Notes: generated from the sequence alone by a model not told the origin. 64,000 bases of DNA from Casuarina equisetifolia (GCA_028551475.1 CM052362.1:16608521-16672520); one strand, 5' to 3'. Positions 11,532 through 23,840 are shown, counted from the stretch's first letter. Numbers and translations: made by a program.

Positions 11532-13613
11532 CTACTCGGCCATCTTGGCCAGGCGATGAACGGTACTTCTTGCAATCCTATTACCAGGATCTATCTTCAG
11601 AACAGCTCGAAGATCTTCTGCTCCAAGTCTATATTTCTCCATGCTTTCATACAGAAGCGCCCGCTGTACAAGGATAGATACATTTGCTTCATCATTGTCC
11701 AGCACCTGCACAGCACAAAGCAGATTAATTTTATCATTCAGGAGAATAAAGACGTCAAAAATATGTTGTGGCTTATCTAATTCCCTCAATGGGCGAAAAA
11801 GCAATGTGGCATTCAGTTTTATACATCATGTTGAAACATGCCAACATGCATCATTTGCTTGCTACCTTTCTAAGTCCGTCATTAATCGTTTGTCACATCT
11901 AAAGAAAACAACTTGGATCAGGCTTGCAATCCTCAATGATGCCACATATCAGTCCATTGCAACGTCCAAGTTTTGAAAAAGAGGGCAGCGTGTTATACAC
12001 ATGAAAAGATGTGTTTATTTGATTCATGCCCTTCTTTCACAGATAACTCCTCTTTTGCGTAATTGGTTTAAATGTTAATGACACAATAGCTAGCTTATTC
12101 AATAGTTCCTGTTGTGAAGATCTAAGATGATAGGAGCCAGCAGCACAAAGAAGCAGGTCCTAGGATTCAAGATCTCACGTAAAGTCACAGATGGTTATAT
12201 ACGCAGCATGATAAGAAGAAAAACTTCCGAGATAAGAATCAGAAATAAAAGAAACTGTTATAATACCTTTGTACAGTCTGCCACAGCCTTCTTATACTCC
12301 CCAACCTCTTTGTAACACGACGCCCTGCTAGACAAAACCTCCACAGAGCTGGCATTATCACCCGCTTTCTCGATAAGAACTACAGCCCAAGAAAGCCACT
12401 TAATGGCATCGGCATATTGACCCTGCTTGTAACTGTCCATTCCCTTGTTTTTGGCCATGGAAGCCGTCACCCCAGCAGGAGGAGGTGGAAGCCCTTCAAG
12501 CTCAGTCGTGGAACCACCCACATCGTGGCCTCCAATCTCCTCACCACCAAATCCCGAATCCAATCCCCAGTCAACATCCGACATTTGCTGCACTCCACCA
12601 GCAGCACCGGCCGAAGCTGAGGACGACGAGAATAACACGTCCAGCGGATCACTAGCAGAGCTCTGAACCCCACCCCCTTTCTTAGAACCAAAATCCACAC
12701 CAGATATATCAAAATCAGTCATTTTCGATTGCGAGTTGAAACCAGTATTCATTCCCGTAAAAGGATCACTACCCGAGCTAAAACCACTCGGGGGGAATGG
12801 TGGAGTGCTAGGTTTTGATGCATTCTGGAAATCACCAAAAGTATCACTACCAGCGTTGCTCTTGTTACTGCTCGCCGTATTAAGACCACTACCTGATTGC
12901 TTCGACCCAAAATCAACCAAAGAGCCAAATGGGTCTTTGTTAGAGCTTATCCCAGTCCCAGCTCCACCTCCACCACCCATACTTCGCAAAGATGTACCTC
13001 CAAGGTTCGGACCCTTATTGCTATTATTGATACTATTGTTGTTACTATAACTGCTCTTAATACTAGAATTGAAACCACTATTAGCATTAGTATAACTCCC
13101 AAAACTCTCCGAAGATCCCCAATTTGCCCTACTTTGAACCGAATTACCGGTTTTCGGCAAGGAATCAGCCATCTTCCCCATCGAAAATGAGCCCTTCCGG
13201 TCCGACACCGACGACCCTGGTGTGGCGTTCTTCAAAGGGACGTTGGAGCTGCTCTTGCCCTGACCGCCCAAGGCAGAGCTGACCAAATCCCCGAACAAGT
13301 TCGGATTCTTGTTGACGATTCCGATACCGGTTGTTGAACCGGGCGAAGCCCAGCTCTTGCCCATTATGTCGCCGACCATGGAAGTGGTGGTCCCGGAAGA
13401 CAAGCCAGGTCGGGCCGCCGGCTGGCTCGGCGCCGGCTGGTGGGTCCAGGAGGGCTTGTTTGGCTGCCACGTGGGTTTGGGTTGGGTGGAGGAGAAAGAG
13501 GAGTAGGCTGCGGTGTTCTGGTTTTTCTGGTCGCTAAGCGATCTGGGTCGGGAGGATCCAAGACCCAGATCGAAATCGAAGTTGGATTTTGAGTTGCCGT
13601 AATTCGAATTCAT
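11532..13613 (-). CDS. TPR protein with DPF/FG-rich N-terminus, 506 aa, two exons
   Basis: Exon 1 runs 13613-12267 (449 codons) and ends acaaag|gtatta. Exon 2 runs 11705-11532 after gtgctgtgcag and ends in TAG. Reading phase is kept exactly. Residues 1-385 are low-complexity (S, G, N, P), predicted disordered, with repeated N-P-N-L-F-G-D-L, D-P-F-G, T-F-G-D-F-Q, D-P-F-T, D-P-L-D-V-L-F and D-W-G-L-D-S-G-F motifs. Three tetratricopeptide repeats follow at about 386-420, 424-452 and 458-491, including K-Q-G-Q-Y-A-D-A-I-K-W and V-L-K-I-D-P-G-N. TPRs bind partner proteins. DPF/FG motifs are known in clathrin-adaptor ligands, so a trafficking scaffold role is my inference. No catalytic domain is seen. 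The 557-bp intron separates TPR2 from the rest. I recognise it as a conserved plant TPR protein but cannot give a symbol. Confidence 0.88.
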
Positions 13614-13830
13614 GATTTTGGATCAAGATTGTATGGGAATGCAACTCTTTTTTAGTTTTGGGTAAGATATAGTGCTATAGGAAGCGTACCTGAGAGATCA
13701 GAGAAAGCAGAGCCTCTGGATCGCAGGGAGAGAAAAAGAGAGAGAGAGAGGTACAATTGGTAGCGCCTAAAATGACGACGAGTTACGAGCACAAAGACGC
13801 CTTTCAGGGATCGACGACGCTCAGGTCGGT
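13614..13830 (-). promoter_or_regulatory. 5' leader and promoter side of the TPR gene
   Basis: Upstream of the ATG, read on the minus strand, is a short A/T leader and then a GA-rich stretch (agagagagagag at about 13738-13750), a type of motif common in plant 5' leaders. No TATA box was placed. Confidence 0.35.
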
Positions 13831-15966
13831 ATCCCGAATGAACGCAACTGAAAATGAGAATAAGATAATGTTTTTCTGCTCTTATACTTCCTTGGATTAT
13901 TCTATTTTTAATTAGTCATTATATTCCTTTAATGTCGTGATCACCCATTTCTGGGGACTTTCCATTATACACATTTTGACATGATTTTCAATGATTAATT
14001 CTTAGTGCCAACTCTATGCATGTAAATTGCTCACTAATTTAATTTAATGAGACTAGAACTTTCCATCATCACATTGTCCGCCGTGAAAGTGGATTTTCAA
14101 ATCAACTTCCAGGAGGTAAGAATGCCCTAATCTTGAACCACAAATTGGAGACTTGGAGGTTTGATTGGACTTTGCCAATTTTATCCCCACAAATACGCCT
14201 TGTCCTTTGCTTCTTATACCTGCAACCTCAATTGCAAGAGATCATTAGACCATCTCCAAGCTCATTTTTGGTATACATTCTTGTATAGATAATTTAGGCT
14301 TTGGAAGTCTTTGACCATAGATGATTTAGGCCCTCTTCTACCTGGACAGTTCTATTTTTGTAAGCTGCAAAGTACATGCCGTGCCAACCACGAACCTAAG
14401 AACCAAAACCATCTTCTTGTTGCTTAACTTCTTAAAATATTACCCAGAGCCAAATCTTTCTCTCGGATCTCAATCATGGCCGTCTTCGCTGAAGGGACGC
14501 AAGTTTTGAAGCATGGAAAGATCCCATATGGGTTGGCTGACAGATTAGGATTTAGCTCCTGGCTTGGAATTGCAATCCTGCATGTGTTCTAACTATAGTG
14601 AGTTCCGTCCACATATACTTTCATTAAATTATACTCGCACCCAAGACGGCCTAGTAATATCTCGCCGATTGACTCTCCACCTCTTTCTTATGGTTCTGTA
14701 TTTAGTCTTGAAGAAAACAAGATCATGGAAGAAATGCAGGTATACAGACAACGCAAGTGAAGAAATTCAGCCATCAAACCGAATAAAGTGCATAGCTACA
14801 GGTCCTTGCTTCCCAAATCTACTTAAAGACACTAAGAGGGATTTTTCTTCGGCACCTTATCAATTCAAAATATCTTTTATAGGTTAGAATCATACAACAC
14901 ACAGGAACATCGTCCTTGGACTTCTAGACAAAATGTTTCAAAGTACCAAAACCCTTTCCAAACTGCCTTGAACGTCCCTAAACATCCATTTGATCATCAG
15001 TGAAGAATCTCCACACATAAGCCTATCCAAAACATTCCTCCCACACTACCTTATAAAAGATAAGAAAGTATAGAAGGAAAAGATATAGTTCATGCACCTT
15101 TTCCAGATTCTCCCAATAACAGCGGCTCTGTTAAAAGAATTGCAAAGACTCACCCCAGCTATTTAGCTTCTGCGATCTTTGCATTGACATGTCCTGTTAA
15201 ATTACATTCCTCTATGTCTTTCCACTACCTGTCCTGTACTTTGATCTATGTATATAGTTGCCCCCTTTAAAGAAAAGAAGCTTCAACTCTCACTCGCAGC
15301 GAGATAGAAGCAGTACCCTTTTTATGTCTTCTAGCAACTTTCAGAAGCAAAAGAAAAAGAAAAGTCTTCTTATCTCACTAAGTTCAACATTGCATAAACC
15401 CAATAAATATATAAGATGTTTTTCCTCAAACAACCTTACCCCTGCTGGCATATTCAGAAATCAAGTGCCTATTTTATGATCAAGGGGAAGACCTTATAGC
15501 ACAAGTCCACAAAGAAACTTAGATAACTAATAGCAGTAGCTTCGTTGTGCTCATCTGTCACTCCATGATAAAAGAAAAAGCAAAACAATTAAGTTATATT
15601 ACTGAACAGAGGGCTGCCGAAAGAAAAAAAAGAGAGGCCACCCAGCAAGCAAAATAAGAACCCCCCCCCACCAAACCCACCCCACAAAAAAAAAGGAAAT
15701 AAAAAGGGAAAAGTAAAGGGAATAGAAAGGGAAGGGAAGAGTTCTCTGTTGGCAGAAGTTGAAAGACCCAACGAACAACATATTCAATTTTCTTGTCTTC
15801 ATAAGGATGTTGAATAATGCGCAAAGGCTTGTCATGGAGCATAAGGAATTTAAGTAAGAAACACCACAGTAAACCTTGACACAATAATCTAAGTTCAGTA
15901 CATATTGAACTCTAGGGCAATGCTCCTAATTAATTCCCCTTGGTTCGTGGGTCCTCTCCTTCCATC
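13831..15966. other. Intergenic region between the TPR gene and MORF3
   Basis: Two kilobases without a supported gene. Short open frames occur (for example ATG at 14476, 38 codons) but none resembles a known protein or has good splice context. A poly-C/poly-A stretch lies at 15630-15740. The last 300 bp before 15967 should hold the MORF3 3' untranslated region. Confidence 0.5.
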
Positions 15967-17314
15967 CTATCCTGAACTCTGGTCCGTTGAAGTTGGTTGC
16001 TGTGTAGGTGCTCCCTGATCATGGGCCATGTTCTGTCTTTGCATAGGCTCTCTCCTCTGAACCTGCATTGTTTCTCGGCGCCTATCATACCGTGGCCGAG
16101 GCCTGTTCCTAGTTGTTTGGGCTCTCATATCAGTGTATTGAGGTCTACGGATGACCTTCCCATCAACAAACAAATCCCCTAAATTCAACCAACGAAAAAT
16201 GATAGAAAGGTAGACAAGAAGATTTTGGATTATCAGGCAATAACGCCAAAACCAATTGCTATTTGCTAGTTAAATTCAGGTTTTCAACTACACTCACCTC
16301 CGTAATCTTTGTTGGGCACATCAAGATATGAATCCGGCAACACCCAAAGAACACCAGGTAGCCCTATATAACCGGACAAACCCAATCAGGAAGCCAACCA
16401 CTTAAATCAAATGCCACAACATGAAATCAGTAGCAAGGCTTGAAACAAGCACTCAAACCTTAATTCCAACAATTCTCAGTAAGTGAATCCAATAAAAATA
16501 TGTGCTCTGTATCAGAATTGTTTCGAATAAACACCAGTGAGGCCTAAAATCTTAAGCTTCCATAACGCAAACACTTCAAATTTTGAACAAACGATCGACT
16601 CATTAACCATCCTCGTAATACCACACCCTAAACCCTTAAGCACCCATAAACCAAAAAACTAGGCGAATTCAATCAGAAACATAATTCTAAATGAACAAAA
16701 TAACTCCTAAACCTAAACCCTTAAACCCTCGGTCCAAAACTCCAGAAACGAGTTACCTTTGACTTTGTAAGAAAGCTCCTCGGAAATCAAAGCTCCAAAA
16801 CCTGTATACGCCGTCGTACAAACCGAGTATATCTTCTTCTTCGCCTCTTCTTCACTACAAGAACCGCACAAAAATCAGACCCACAAGTTCAACTTAATAA
16901 AAGAGGATCAGAGAGAAAGAGAGAGAGAAAGTTAAATCAGCACCTTCCCACGACATTGGCGAGGGTTTTGACATAGGCATCGATCATTTCCTCCTCTGAG
17001 GGTTTTTGGTCGTTCGGGAACTCCATGACAATGAGCCAGTGTTCATAGTCGCAACCATCTAGGAGGATTGTCTCCTTCGGGGGTCGGTTGCTCCAGTTGG
17101 GGGACGGGTCGTTGAGAGGCGAGTAGCCAGACCCAGAAGTCTTGGTGCGGATAGGTATTTTGGTCGGGTCGGGCACGAGTCGACACGGTTGCTGGTTGCA
17201 AAGCAGTGCGAAAACGAAGCGAGAACGTGAAGCGAGTGTTGAAGAAGAATAAGAAGAAGAAAGGGTTCGACTAAGGAGTGATGCGAGAGCTCGCCGGGCG
17301 GGGAAGTACGCCAT
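15967..17314 (-). CDS. MORF3: Multiple organellar RNA editing factor, MORF3-like, 248 aa, four exons
   Basis: Exons on the minus strand are 17314-16944, 16854-16757, 16363-16298 and 16178-15967 (stop TAG). All borders are GT-AG and the phases join to exactly 249 codons. The N-terminus ([14 protein letters not shown]) is rich in A, S and R with no acids, like an organelle transit peptide. I prefer this ATG to one 13 codons upstream at 17353, which would add an acidic/basic hydrophilic leader. The MORF domain follows: [40 protein letters not shown] and V-P-N-K-D-Y-G-G. The basic, Q-rich tail holds [17 protein letters not shown] proteins bind PPR proteins in C-to-U editing complexes. The S-P-N-W-S-N-R-P-P leader and tail point to the mitochondrial MORF3 type. 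Confidence 0.9.
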
Positions 17315-19466
17315 TTTCGGAGCTCTCGAGGTCTTTCCGTCTCGTTCCTTCACAGTCGCTCTTTTAGGGTCTCAAATGCTTGGTATTTGGCACGTCTTTT
17401 AATTTCTTGTTTTAAAACACCATTGTCCCTTTTCTTTTGTTAACTTCGATTGAGATGCTACCAGTTCTTGATTATCCTTAATCTCCTTGTTAAAATAACG
17501 AATTTTTCTTTAGTTTTTAAGATAGGATGGTCACCCACTAATGAAATGATTTTCTCTTTTCTAAAATAATATATGGCAAAAGAGGTGATCGACCACAGGG
17601 ACAAAGGAGGGCTTTACATAATTAAGGTTTTCATTTAGGTTCTCGAGTTAAAAGGATCATAAATAAAATTGAAATATCTACTAGTTTTGTGAACTAGGTT
17701 TTTGAACTTTTTGACATTGTACTAAAACTTAAATTAACTCTATTTCATTTTATGTGAAAATGAAAATGGTACATCATTGTTTCTTATTTACTTTTTCCTT
17801 TTTTCATTTCTTTGCTTTTTAAGATTTCTACCTTTCCTATCTTGATTATAATTTTTCCCTTAATTTCCTTTTCAACTGTCCTAATTTGTACTTTAAAACT
17901 CAAATATTATTCTTTGTAAACTCAAAGCTATATTTATTAAAATAGAATGTAATATTGGGTCTATGTTTAAACTTATACTAAATTCTTGTTCACTTTTGTT
18001 AATCTATGATGTAATAATTCTCACTTTTACATTTGTAGATTTAATGGAAATGCAACATAAATCATTGATTATTTATTTTAATTAGTTAGCGGAGGATTAA
18101 CACCTTGTGACATTATTTTTTTTTAATTTGAGTTTGTGAATTTATTTTTTTATTATGACAGGTAAAATTGAACCAAGAATAATTCTTATCTATTATCAAG
18201 TCAGAAGTACTACCACACAAATAACATGTTTACATATTTTCTTCTTTCTTGCTTTTTAAGACCTCAACCTTTTCTAAATTCCTCTTTCATGTTATAATAT
18301 CTTCCTTAAAATATCAAATTCAATCTGGAAGTTCTCAAATTTTTTAACCTTCAAATTTGCAAAAGTAACTCAAGTAGAACTTAAATTATAAAGTATTTAA
18401 TGTGCGTGGAACAAGTATGAGTAGTGATGCATTGCATCTCAAGGTCTTTTTAGTTTTCTTTTTAATTCTTTTATGATCGGTAGACTTCGAAGCAAGAATA
18501 ATATTATTGACTTGGATGGAAAAAGGAAAGATATTATCATTTTTTTTATAAGGTTTCTTACACTTTCAGAGTTCAACTTCTTCCACGCCAATTTTTTTTT
18601 CCTTTCAAATTTCATTTTTTCCGTTGTAATTTGATCTTTAGTGCTCGAAATATTTTTTCTATGTAGATATCAATTAGATCCTATCAATCTTTCTCATGTG
18701 AACTTAATTTTTTATATATAGATAAAGCTGCACTTTCGTATTGGCAATACTATTAGGAAATTATTTCTAATTAAGCACTATTGGCTTTGGATCTAATTGG
18801 AAGGTGGATCAATACATCTATAAGTTTTGCAACTTTTTTGAATAAAGAATTTTTAAGATGTGTATAATGTGTGCGTTCAAATTAATGAGAGCCCATATAG
18901 TGTTGAGGTAATTTTTAACAATGTGAGATAATTTTATACTGATCTTAATAAGAATGATATTGATGACTTGAAATAGAAGAAATAAAAATAAAAATATACG
19001 TTCATATTTTTCTTTTTATTTTTTGATGTGTTGGAACATTTATTGAATGTTCTTCCTTCTGTTGCAATTCGTATCTTATGTCACTTGTTCTTTGGAACTC
19101 AAAATCCTTTTATTTACATTAGAAAAGAATAGTTTTAATGCCAGACTCGTCTAATTTGAAGATAACAACCATCCAATACTTGGGCTTGAGTTAAATGCTT
19201 TACAATATTTATTACATGTACATAATTTTCTGCTCTTTAAGCTTGTTCGGGCTTCAATATTGTTTACAAGTTGGCTATAATTTTTACACCTATGGCACAA
19301 GAATAAACACTGTTTCTCAAATTCAATACGAGATCCCCATAAATTATGCGGATGCTTACCACACCACAGTAGTCCTGACTCAAGTTTCTAAGAGGCCAAC
19401 AACGTTCCTTCCCCTCCAAATACAAGCGTGCTTAAACAGTAAAAGGGGCTCTAAATTCAGAGGCAC
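17315..19466. other. Intergenic region between MORF3 and the polygalacturonase
   Basis: The right end (17315-17400) is the MORF3 leader and promoter side. The rest is AT-rich DNA with many poly-T runs, and I see no gene, repeat pair or element in it. The last bases before 19467 include the polygalacturonase 3' untranslated region. Confidence 0.5.
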
Positions 19467-22400
19467 CTATTTGCAAGGAGGTGGGCTTTGTGTGCCAACA
19501 TACCGCGGTTTTGTATTGTCGCATGTGGAGGTGCCACCACCCTTCAAATTGATGTTGTTAAGCTCAAGATTTTCGCAAGGAACCGAGGCGCTGCACTGCA
19601 ACTTTACTGCTTCCTCTGCGGTTGTGGTTCCGTGTATGTTGATGTAATGAATGTTGCTGATTTTTACTTGCGATGGATCGCTCTGTCAAGTAACATACGG
19701 GACGTAGTTACCATACAAGTTACAGTAGAGAAGGGATTTTAACAAAAGGAATTAGGGTAAATGAAACTAACCGGTTCTTTGCAATTCGAATGTCCACAGT
19801 ACCATTGGTCTATGATGATGGGGTTGTCAACGTTGTCCATGAAAATGTCCTGGAAAGTCATGTCCGACGCTATACTTGGTTGCGAGCCCGGCCATGTTTT
19901 GATTCTAACACCATTTTCTGTTCCTTTTATGGTGCAAGATTTCACAGTGATGCCTTTCACAGGCTCCTCATTGTCGTACTTGCCCAGGCTACCTACACTG
20001 TGAAGCACGTAGAAAGGAAAAAGTTTCAGCGGGAGCTTCAGCTTTGAGGTCAGTATGATTATTTTAACTTCCAAGATCATGTGGCTAAACTCTTTGAACT
20101 TTAGATGGGAATTTTACCTAAAGCCATGTCCAGGGCCGCAGGTTACTTCGCTGATTAAAACGTTGGTGGTTCCCCTAATCATAGAGACGCAATCATCACC
20201 CGTGCCAATGTAAGATTTCGATATTGTCACACCGTTGGTAGTGCTAAAATGGATGCCGTCGGTGTTCGGACTGTCCTCGGGTGCAACAACATGAACCGAG
20301 GTCATCTTGATGCCGTCGCAGTTTGTGACGAATATGTGAACTCCTTTGCTGTTTAGGGAAGTGATTCCTTGTATAACTGCATTTTTCACCTGGTTCAACT
20401 TGATGTTCTGCTCCAATTTTGCAGGACATACATAAACACACACGTAAATTTCATATCAAAGAAACTGCTAAAAAGAACACTGGACATCATAATGAACAAA
20501 CTTACCGATGGGAGTGGACTGCAATCTCTTTTACCTTTACAGTCATTGTATTTCCAGGCGGATTCACCTTTTCCATCAAAAGTGCCACCTCCGGTAACAA
20601 CCAAGCCATTTATGGATTCAAACAAGACCCATACTGAGTCAGAATACTCACTGACATCAGTAGTTGCTTCAAGGGTTCCCACAACTTGAACAGTTTTGGG
20701 ATCTGAGCCCTTGCACGGCCCTCCAAACACAACCGCAGATATTAGAAAGTTCCCTTTAGGAATGAGGAGGGTTGATTTCCCATTGAAGTCGCATGCGGCA
20801 CGCCATGCTCTGATGAAATTCTGCAAGGGAAAGAAACCAGAACCACAATTGGGTGAACTTCCTTGAATATTGAATCTAGACGAAGTTTGAACTTCAAATA
20901 TCGAATGTGCTATGTAAAACAGTCTACTTCTGAGTATGAGCTTCTCTATTGGGTGTGGCTCAGAGACCCGGCAATTCTCCTGGGAAATTCTATAAGCAGG
21001 AATTTCATACTCAAAATCACTCCAGTTGGGTCAGGTAAACTATCGTTTTACCTGACCCAGCCAGCTGAAAAGTATCGTCACCCAACTTTATGTCCTCCAT
21101 CTCCGGATTAGACAGATTTCAGAATATTCGACAATATAAACGATATAACATGAAAAAGATAACAGCAAAAGGGACAACAAAGAGCGACGGACATATGGTG
21201 AGACCAATAATAGAATGAAATGGTAATTTTCACTAACACTAGAAAAAGGGATGAATATAAGAGATTCTGTCTACATTTGTTACTGTTTAAGAATGTGTTA
21301 AATTGCGTTTGAAATATTGACTGATCTGTTAAACAAATTGGGTAGTGATAGGAGAATCTCTGGCTGCTTTGTACCTGTTTTTACCATCTGCTTGACGGTA
21401 AAAAGTTCCATCTTTTTGTTCAAGGGTTCCTTCCCTTTTTGTTTAGGTTTTCTTTTCAGAGCGATTCTAGAGCTCTCCCATCGGTTCATTAGAGTATTTA
21501 GTTTAGACATCCGCAATTAAATGCTTGGAGTGATCGTCGCCCACTATGTTTACCTCGAAAGAAAATTGATTCATGTAACCTATCGCAATGCATACCCTAG
21601 CGTTGGCTTTGATAGAATGACGTTCTCTAGTTACTGGACTGCCACTAAATACGAAACTAGAAGATGAAAGTTTGTGTGCATAATTCACCTGCGTGCAATC
21701 TTTCTGTCCGCCGGCTTGGGCTCCATAGTCTAAAACACTGAAGACTTTCCCACCACCGGCGGTAGGAGTACCACCACCTGCTCCTCCACCGTCGCTGGGA
21801 GGAGAATCACCACCGCTGGGAGGAGAATAACCACCGCTGGGAGGAGAATCACCACCGTCATGGTCACTTCCTTTATCCCCTCCACCGTCGTGGTCGCTTC
21901 CTTTATCCCCTCCACTGTCGTGGTCGCTTCCTTTATCCCCTCCATCGTCATGGTCGCTTCCTTTATCCCCTCCATCGTCATGGTCGCTTCCTTTATCCCC
22001 TCCATCGTCATGGTCGCTTCCTTGATACCAGCTATAGCCCTGAGGATACATTTCTAAATTAGGACCGTGGCCATTTTGCCCCCCAAATTGAGGACCGTTG
22101 CCATGTGGCCATCCAAAATGAGGACCACTAGAAGGAGTAGGAGCACCGTCACTGTGCCCTCCAAATTGAGGACCGTGGTCACTGTGCCCTCCAAATTGAG
22201 GACTGTGGCCATTTTGCACCCCAAATTGAGGACCGTTGCCATGTGGCCATCCAAAATGAGGACCACTGAAAGCAGGAGCACCGTCATAGTGCCCTCCAAA
22301 TTGAGGACCGTGGTCCTTTTGCCCTCCAAATTGAGGACCCCGGCCATTTTGCCCCCCAAATTGAGGACCGTTGCCATGTTGCCATCCAAAATGAGGACCG

Positions 22401-23533
22401 TTGAAAGGAGCAGGAGCACCATCATTTTTCCCTCCAAATTGAGGACCGTGGCCATTTTGCCCCCCAAATTGAGGACCGTGGCCATTTTGCCCTCCAAATT
22501 GAGGACCGTGGCCATTTTGCCCCCCAAATTGAGGACCGTTGCCATGTTGCCATCCAAAATGAGGACCACTGAAAGGAGCAGGAGCACCATCGTATTTCCC
22601 TCCAAATTGAGGACCGTGGTCGTATTTCCCTCCAAATTGAGGACCGTGGTCATTTTGCCCTCCAAAATGAGGACCATTGTCATGTTGCACTCCAAAATGA
22701 GGACCGTTGAAAGGAGCAGGAGCACCATCGTATTTCCCTCCAAATTGAGGACCGTGGTCATTGTGCCCCCCAAAATGAGGACCGAAGTCATTGTGCCCTC
22801 CAAATTGAGGACCGTGGTCGTTGTGCCCTCCAAAATGAGGACCGTTCAAAGGAGCAGCACCACCATCATATTTCCCTCCAAACTGAGGACCGTGGTCATT
22901 GTGCCCCCCAAAATGAGGACCGAAGTCATTGTGCCCTCCAAATTGAGGACCGTGGTCATTGTGCCCTCCAAAATGAGGACCGTTGAAAGGAGCAGCACCA
23001 CCATCATATTTCCCTCCAAATTGAGGACCGTGGTCATTGTGCCCTCCAAATTGAGGACCGTTGAAAGGAGCAGCACCACCATCATATTCCCCTCCAAATT
23101 GAGGACCGTGGTCATTGTGCCCTCCAAATTGAGGACCGTGGTCATTGTGCCCTCCAAATTGAGGCCCGTGGTCATTGTGCCCTCCAAATTGAGGACCGTT
23201 GCCATTTTGCCCTCCAAAATGAGGACCGGTGAAAGGAGCAGGAGCGCCATCATATTTCCCTCCAAATTGAGGACCGTGGTCATTGTGCCCTCCAAATTGA
23301 GGACCGTGGTCATTGTGCCCTCCAAAATGAGGACCATTGTCATGTTGCACTCCAAAATGAGGACCGTTGTCATATTGTGCTCCAAAATAAGGCAAGTGTA
23401 AGGGAGCAGGAGCAGGAGCAGGAACAGGAACAGGAACAGGAGCAGCGGCTTTATCCGCCATGCCTTTGTTCAATTCATGGCAGAGGAGAAGAAAAGTAAG
23501 TAAGCTAGCCGCTGCTGTAATTGCCATTGGCAC
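19467..23533 (-). CDS. Polygalacturonase (GH28) with a ~590-residue repetitive N-terminal extension, about 963 aa
   Basis: Exons on the minus strand: 23533-21689, 20820-20506, 20407-20118, 19997-19772, 19682-19467 (stop TAG). All are GT-AG and in phase. Residues 1-26 form a signal peptide (M-P-M-A-I-T-A-A-A-S-L-L-T-F-L-L-L-C), so the product is secreted to the wall. Residues ~48-490 are about 38 units of a G-H-N-D-H-G-P-Q-F-G repeat, ~505-561 repeat G-S-D-H-D-D-G-G-D-K, and ~562-580 repeat P-P-S-G-G. The GH28 domain starts at ~598 (F-S-V-L-D-Y-G-A) and keeps all four plant motifs: S-P-N-T-D-G, G-T-G-D-D-C, G-P-G-H-G and R-I-K-T-W. It hydrolyses alpha-1,4-galacturonan in pectin and resembles pollen-type exopolygalacturonases. 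Typical family length is about 400 residues, so the extension is unusual. A truncated copy of its 5' end lies at 42.2 kb. Confidence 0.88.
21027..21059. other. Perfect 13-bp hairpin in polygalacturonase intron 1
   Basis: Arms tgggtcaggtaaa (21027-21039) and its exact reverse complement (21047-21059) flank a 7-base loop, in the 868-bp first intron (20821-21688). It is too short for a microRNA precursor on its own. Confidence 0.7.
21850..22025 (-). repeat. Coding minisatellite, six 30-bp units (GSDHDDGGDK)
   Basis: Six near-identical units of G-S-D-H-D-(D/S/G)-G-G-D-K between the FG-rich repeat and a short P-P-S-G-G linker. It is strongly acidic with regular histidines. At the DNA level the units differ by one or two bases. 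Confidence 0.92.
22060..23395 (-). repeat. Coding minisatellite, 30- and 45/48-bp units (FG-rich repeat)
   Basis: About 38 in-frame units. Most are 30 bp (G-H-N-D-H-G-P-Q-F-G and variants with Q-N-G-H, Q-H-D-N, N-D-F) and about nine are longer (G-K-Y-D-G-A-P-A-P-F-N-G-P-H-F-G). Some form higher-order blocks, for example a set of four units repeated near 22700-22990. All lie within polygalacturonase exon 1, and unit lengths are multiples of three, so expansion keeps the frame. Confidence 0.95.
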
Positions 23534-23840
23534 GAAACCTCGAACACTTAAAGAGATTTCTACACGTGTTTATGGTTTTGCAGATTAAAGGCCCCTGCGG
23601 AGGCTCGACGATGAGTATGGCAAATGAGTTCTCCTTCTGTGGCACCTTATTTAACGAGTTATTTTCAGCTAAATAAATACTAACCACTGGAGTTAATTAT
23701 GGAAGTTTTAAGAGGCCGTTTATTTGTTTTTGTTCTCTTGTTATTTCAGTTGGCTAGAAATAGTGAAGTTGCTTGTGTACGGCTCCTCCAAATTTAGGCG
23801 TAGTGTATCTATACCTACGGAGTGGGCTACTTATTCTCCA
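23534..23840 (-). promoter_or_regulatory. Polygalacturonase upstream region, conserved in three duplicated copies
   Basis: The 300 bp upstream of the ATG are repeated with moderate divergence at 42321-42620, and the distal part again at about 60036-60130. The best-conserved piece is around tccaaatttaggcgtagtg. No certain TATA box is visible. Conservation may only reflect shared descent of the duplicated block. Confidence 0.5.

Noticed and set aside
14564..14887. A 107-codon plus-strand frame in the TPR-MORF3 spacer
   Set aside because: No domain, no codon pattern like the neighbours and no splice context. Not supportable as a gene.
15594..15884. A minus-strand frame rich in F, L and W suggesting membrane segments
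   Set aside because: Made by translating poly-A/poly-C slippage tracts. The apparent helices are low-complexity DNA.
22054..23385. Two long minus-strand frames (259 and 179 codons) within the repeat
   Set aside because: These are shifted frames of the same repeats. Only the frame that starts with a signal peptide and joins the GH28 exons makes sense.
22067..23401. A 444-codon open frame on the plus strand
   Set aside because: It is the antisense of the polygalacturonase repeat array. The 30-bp period keeps several frames open, and the product is a meaningless S-K-L-R-T repeat.
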